Source: Chloromonas sp. AAM2
Lineage: Eukaryota > Chlorophyta > Chlorophyceae > Chlamydomonadales > Chlamydomonadaceae
NCBI GenBank assembly: GCA_004335635.1
Contig: QAXH01005821.1
Location: 1-34,090 of the forward strand
Reading direction: 5' to 3'
DNA: 34,090 nucleotides
Shown: piece after piece, positions 32,801-34,090 of the stretch
How positions within the stretch are numbered: the stretch's first letter is position 1
How the letters are laid out: the number at the start of each line of letters is the position of its first letter
Notes under the pieces: model-generated
Database searches by the model: none
The model's input: the letters and a program-made list of their open reading frames with translations, nothing else
Told to the model about the DNA's origin: nothing
Position numbers and translations under genes: made by a program

Positions 32801-33047
32801 CAGTGCCCTACTGGACTGACTGTCCGTGCATTGCAAACTCAATGCAACGAGCCATTCATTGCATGCTGCATGCAGATCCAAGGAATTGGGTCGGCCAGCC
32901 GCCGTGTACCAGATAGTGCAGGACCTGGCGCACCTGGCTGACGCTCCCGACTTCAAGTTTGGGCCGGCTGCGATAGCTGGCAGGCGAAGGAATGGCGTGA
33001 ACAACAAAACGGTTGCTAAAGAGGCTGTGATGCTGGCTAAGGCGTAA
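26878..33047 (+). CDS. Monogalactosyldiacylglycerol (MGDG) synthase
   Basis: Transfers galactose from UDP-galactose to diacylglycerol to make MGDG, the main thylakoid lipid (EC 2.4.1.46, glycosyltransferase family 28), normally at the plastid inner envelope. Twelve exons: 26878-27183, 27293-27347, 27627-27751, 28313-28470, 28847-28904, 29384-29476, 29745-29877, 30156-30331, 31232-31375, 31543-31617, 32171-32313, 32876-33047. All are GT-AG, in phase, 1638 nt, about 545 aa. Residues 1-100 form a Ser-rich transit-type leader with a short hydrophobic Gly/Ala segment ([16 protein letters not shown]). The acceptor-side domain has [12 protein letters not shown] (134-145), [21 protein letters not shown] and [15 protein letters not shown]; the UDP-galactose side has [14 protein letters not shown] (343-350), [24 protein letters not shown] and NIPYVIDNG. 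The C-terminus runs about 35 residues past the last helix conserved in plant enzymes. The ATG at 26878 is the first in frame before the transit-like region. Confidence 0.97.
28688..28730 (+). repeat. 21-bp tandem repeat
   Basis: GCAAGCAACTYCTGTGCACGT occurs twice with a partial third copy. It lies in the MGDG synthase intron upstream of the 28847-28904 exon. Confidence 0.8.
28750..28822. repeat. Imperfect inverted repeat with telomere-like core
   Basis: CATGGGTATGGATA on the left faces TATCTACCCATTACCCATG on the right, and inside it ATAACCATTTATGG faces AAATGGTTAGGGTTAT. The arms could form a roughly 70-base hairpin in RNA or DNA. It sits about 25 bases before the 28847 acceptor of the MGDG synthase gene. 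Confidence 0.7.
30447..30512 (+). repeat. 33-bp tandem duplication
   Basis: Two head-to-tail copies of a 33-bp unit starting CCTTCATRCCAGGGAGTT and ending GTGTCCATGG, with three mismatches. It lies in an MGDG synthase intron. Confidence 0.9.
30609..30966 (+). repeat. Two separated copies of a 21-bp motif
   Basis: ATGGTGTGAGATGAGGCGTGG occurs at about 30610-30630 and 30946-30966 in the same orientation, inside the MGDG synthase intron that precedes the 31232 exon. Weaker similarity around GGCAGG(G)AAAGGTTGACAC suggests an older, larger duplication. Confidence 0.65.
32357..32400 (-). mobile_element. Dispersed repeat A, partial copy 4
   Basis: TTTACCCCATGGTACTGCAGCTAGACAC matches the conserved end of repeat A (compare 14162-14190). 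The rest is too diverged to align by eye. It lies in the last MGDG synthase intron, showing the family is not confined to the MATE gene. Confidence 0.5.
32586..32648 (+). repeat. 25-bp perfect direct duplication, 38-bp period
   Basis: CACCTGATGGAGGTACGGTTACATG occurs twice identically, 13 bases apart, in the last MGDG synthase intron. Confidence 0.9.
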
Positions 33048-34090
33048 CGAAGCCGTGATTCCCTGATGCACTGTTTTAATGTATGATGTAGAACTCTATG
33101 AAACCATGAGCTACCAGTCCAGAGCTTGTACGGGCAGGATAACCTGTCACATGCAAGCCATGCCATGGACGGATTGCGTGATCGCAAATGAGCCTGGTGC
33201 TGGCGTGGTGGTAATGCATGAACATGGAAGAGCCCCTCTGCTCGTACCAGGATTTTTGTGGCCCAGATTTGGGCTGACCAGATTTTGCCACATGGCTTCA
33301 ACTGGCATGGCTTGCCATAGGCCTTGGCCGAGCGCACAACTCAAGATGTGCCCATGTCATGGCATAGAAACGTGTGCATGCGTTCGGTCCATGTGCCGAG
33401 CCTCATTATCATGTATTTTGGACCCTTCAGCGCCCTGCTCCAAAATTCAAGGTCGAAGAAGCATGTACATGAAGGGATGCCACGTGGGGCACATGTGCTG
33501 AATCTCCAAGTCAGCTGCACCTGCTGAGCATAGTGGCAGCCTAATGTATGGGCTTGGAATGCACACAGGCAAGCCAGGAGACGGGCACACGCCCCATGGC
33601 TTGCTTAATGCAAGGTTTGTCCATTTAAACGAACACCTTGCACGACCTCTTGTTTGGTGGTGGTGATCCATATGTGAACAACGATTGCATGTTGTTTACA
33701 AGGAGGGAGTGCACACCATGAAGCACGTCCAACGCAAATAGCAACTACTTGCGCAAATTGCAGAAATTTCTCCTAGTAAAGGGGAATCTGACCGTGTCAG
33801 CAAGGGGTGGTGAGGCCCTTGTGGCCATCACCCCACAGAACGCCTTCCGAAAGCATCCCGTTAGCCATATAAATGGACTGGATTGAAGGGTTGTCAGGGT
33901 CAAGGTCAGTGTCAGCGCTAGTGAAGTGCAATGGCAACCCTCACAATGTCAACTGTTGATAGCGAATTCCAGTCATTTAAGCGGCATTTTTTGCCATATG
34001 ACGTTACTTAATGGCCCATTTAATGGCCCTTCTTGAGCATCAGGCAATCTAGAGCTAGCGGCGGGCACCTTGCGCTCGGGCGTCAAAACT
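33048..34090. other. Right edge, no gene seen
   Basis: The beginning should be the 3' UTR of the MGDG synthase gene. Open frames on both strands (such as 33079-33501) overlap each other, are rich in Cys/His/Met, and lack splice-supported links or family motifs. No repeats beyond short GCATG-rich stretches were noted. Confidence 0.5.

Noticed and set aside
33079..33501. 140-residue plus-strand frame after the MGDG synthase gene
   Set aside because: Cys/Met/His-rich, overlapped by equally long minus-strand frames, with no motif or splice support; probably 3' flank.

Overview
The window is nuclear DNA of a photosynthetic eukaryote, most likely a chlorophyte green alga. The evidence is intron-dense genes with canonical GT-AG junctions, a plastid galactolipid synthase, a plastid-type MATE transporter with a transit-peptide-like N-terminus, Gln/Ser/Pro-rich proteins, many minisatellites, and one interstitial tract of CCCTAA repeats. 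Species was not determined. There are no operons, bacterial ribosome binding sites, rRNA or recognisable tRNA genes. All exon models below were built by hand from splice motifs and reading-frame phase, so individual boundaries may be off.

Layout, left to right. (1) About 671-5275, plus strand: the 3' part of a gene for an unrecognised, disordered, poly-Gln-containing protein; its stop is at 5273-5275 and its 5' end is not resolved. (2) 5276-8237: a gene-poor stretch holding a 17-unit 19/24-bp minisatellite, a 27-bp triplicate and a dispersed repeat. (3) 8238-17573, minus strand: a 15-exon MATE-family transporter gene, modelled start to stop with all phases matching (about 608 aa). Its introns hold a telomere-like tract, three copies of a dispersed element and a 55-bp satellite that runs into an assembly gap (N at 15510-15917). 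(4) 17633-25824, plus strand: a 9-exon gene whose N-terminal third resembles a kinesin motor but lacks a recognisable ATP-binding P-loop and has altered switch regions, followed by a long Ser/Pro-rich region, an acidic patch and C-terminal coiled coils. It is divergent from the MATE gene with only 59 bases between the two proposed start codons. (5) 26878-33047, plus strand: a complete 12-exon gene for monogalactosyldiacylglycerol (MGDG) synthase, about 545 aa. (6) 33048-34090: no gene seen.

The genes do not form an evident pathway. MGDG synthase makes the main thylakoid lipid, the MATE protein is probably a plastid envelope exporter, and the kinesin-like protein is probably a cytoskeletal or scaffold factor. 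The most notable element is the apparently nucleotide-binding-dead kinesin-like protein. Next are the repeat families, including a candidate short retroposon with (ATCA)-type tails found in three places.
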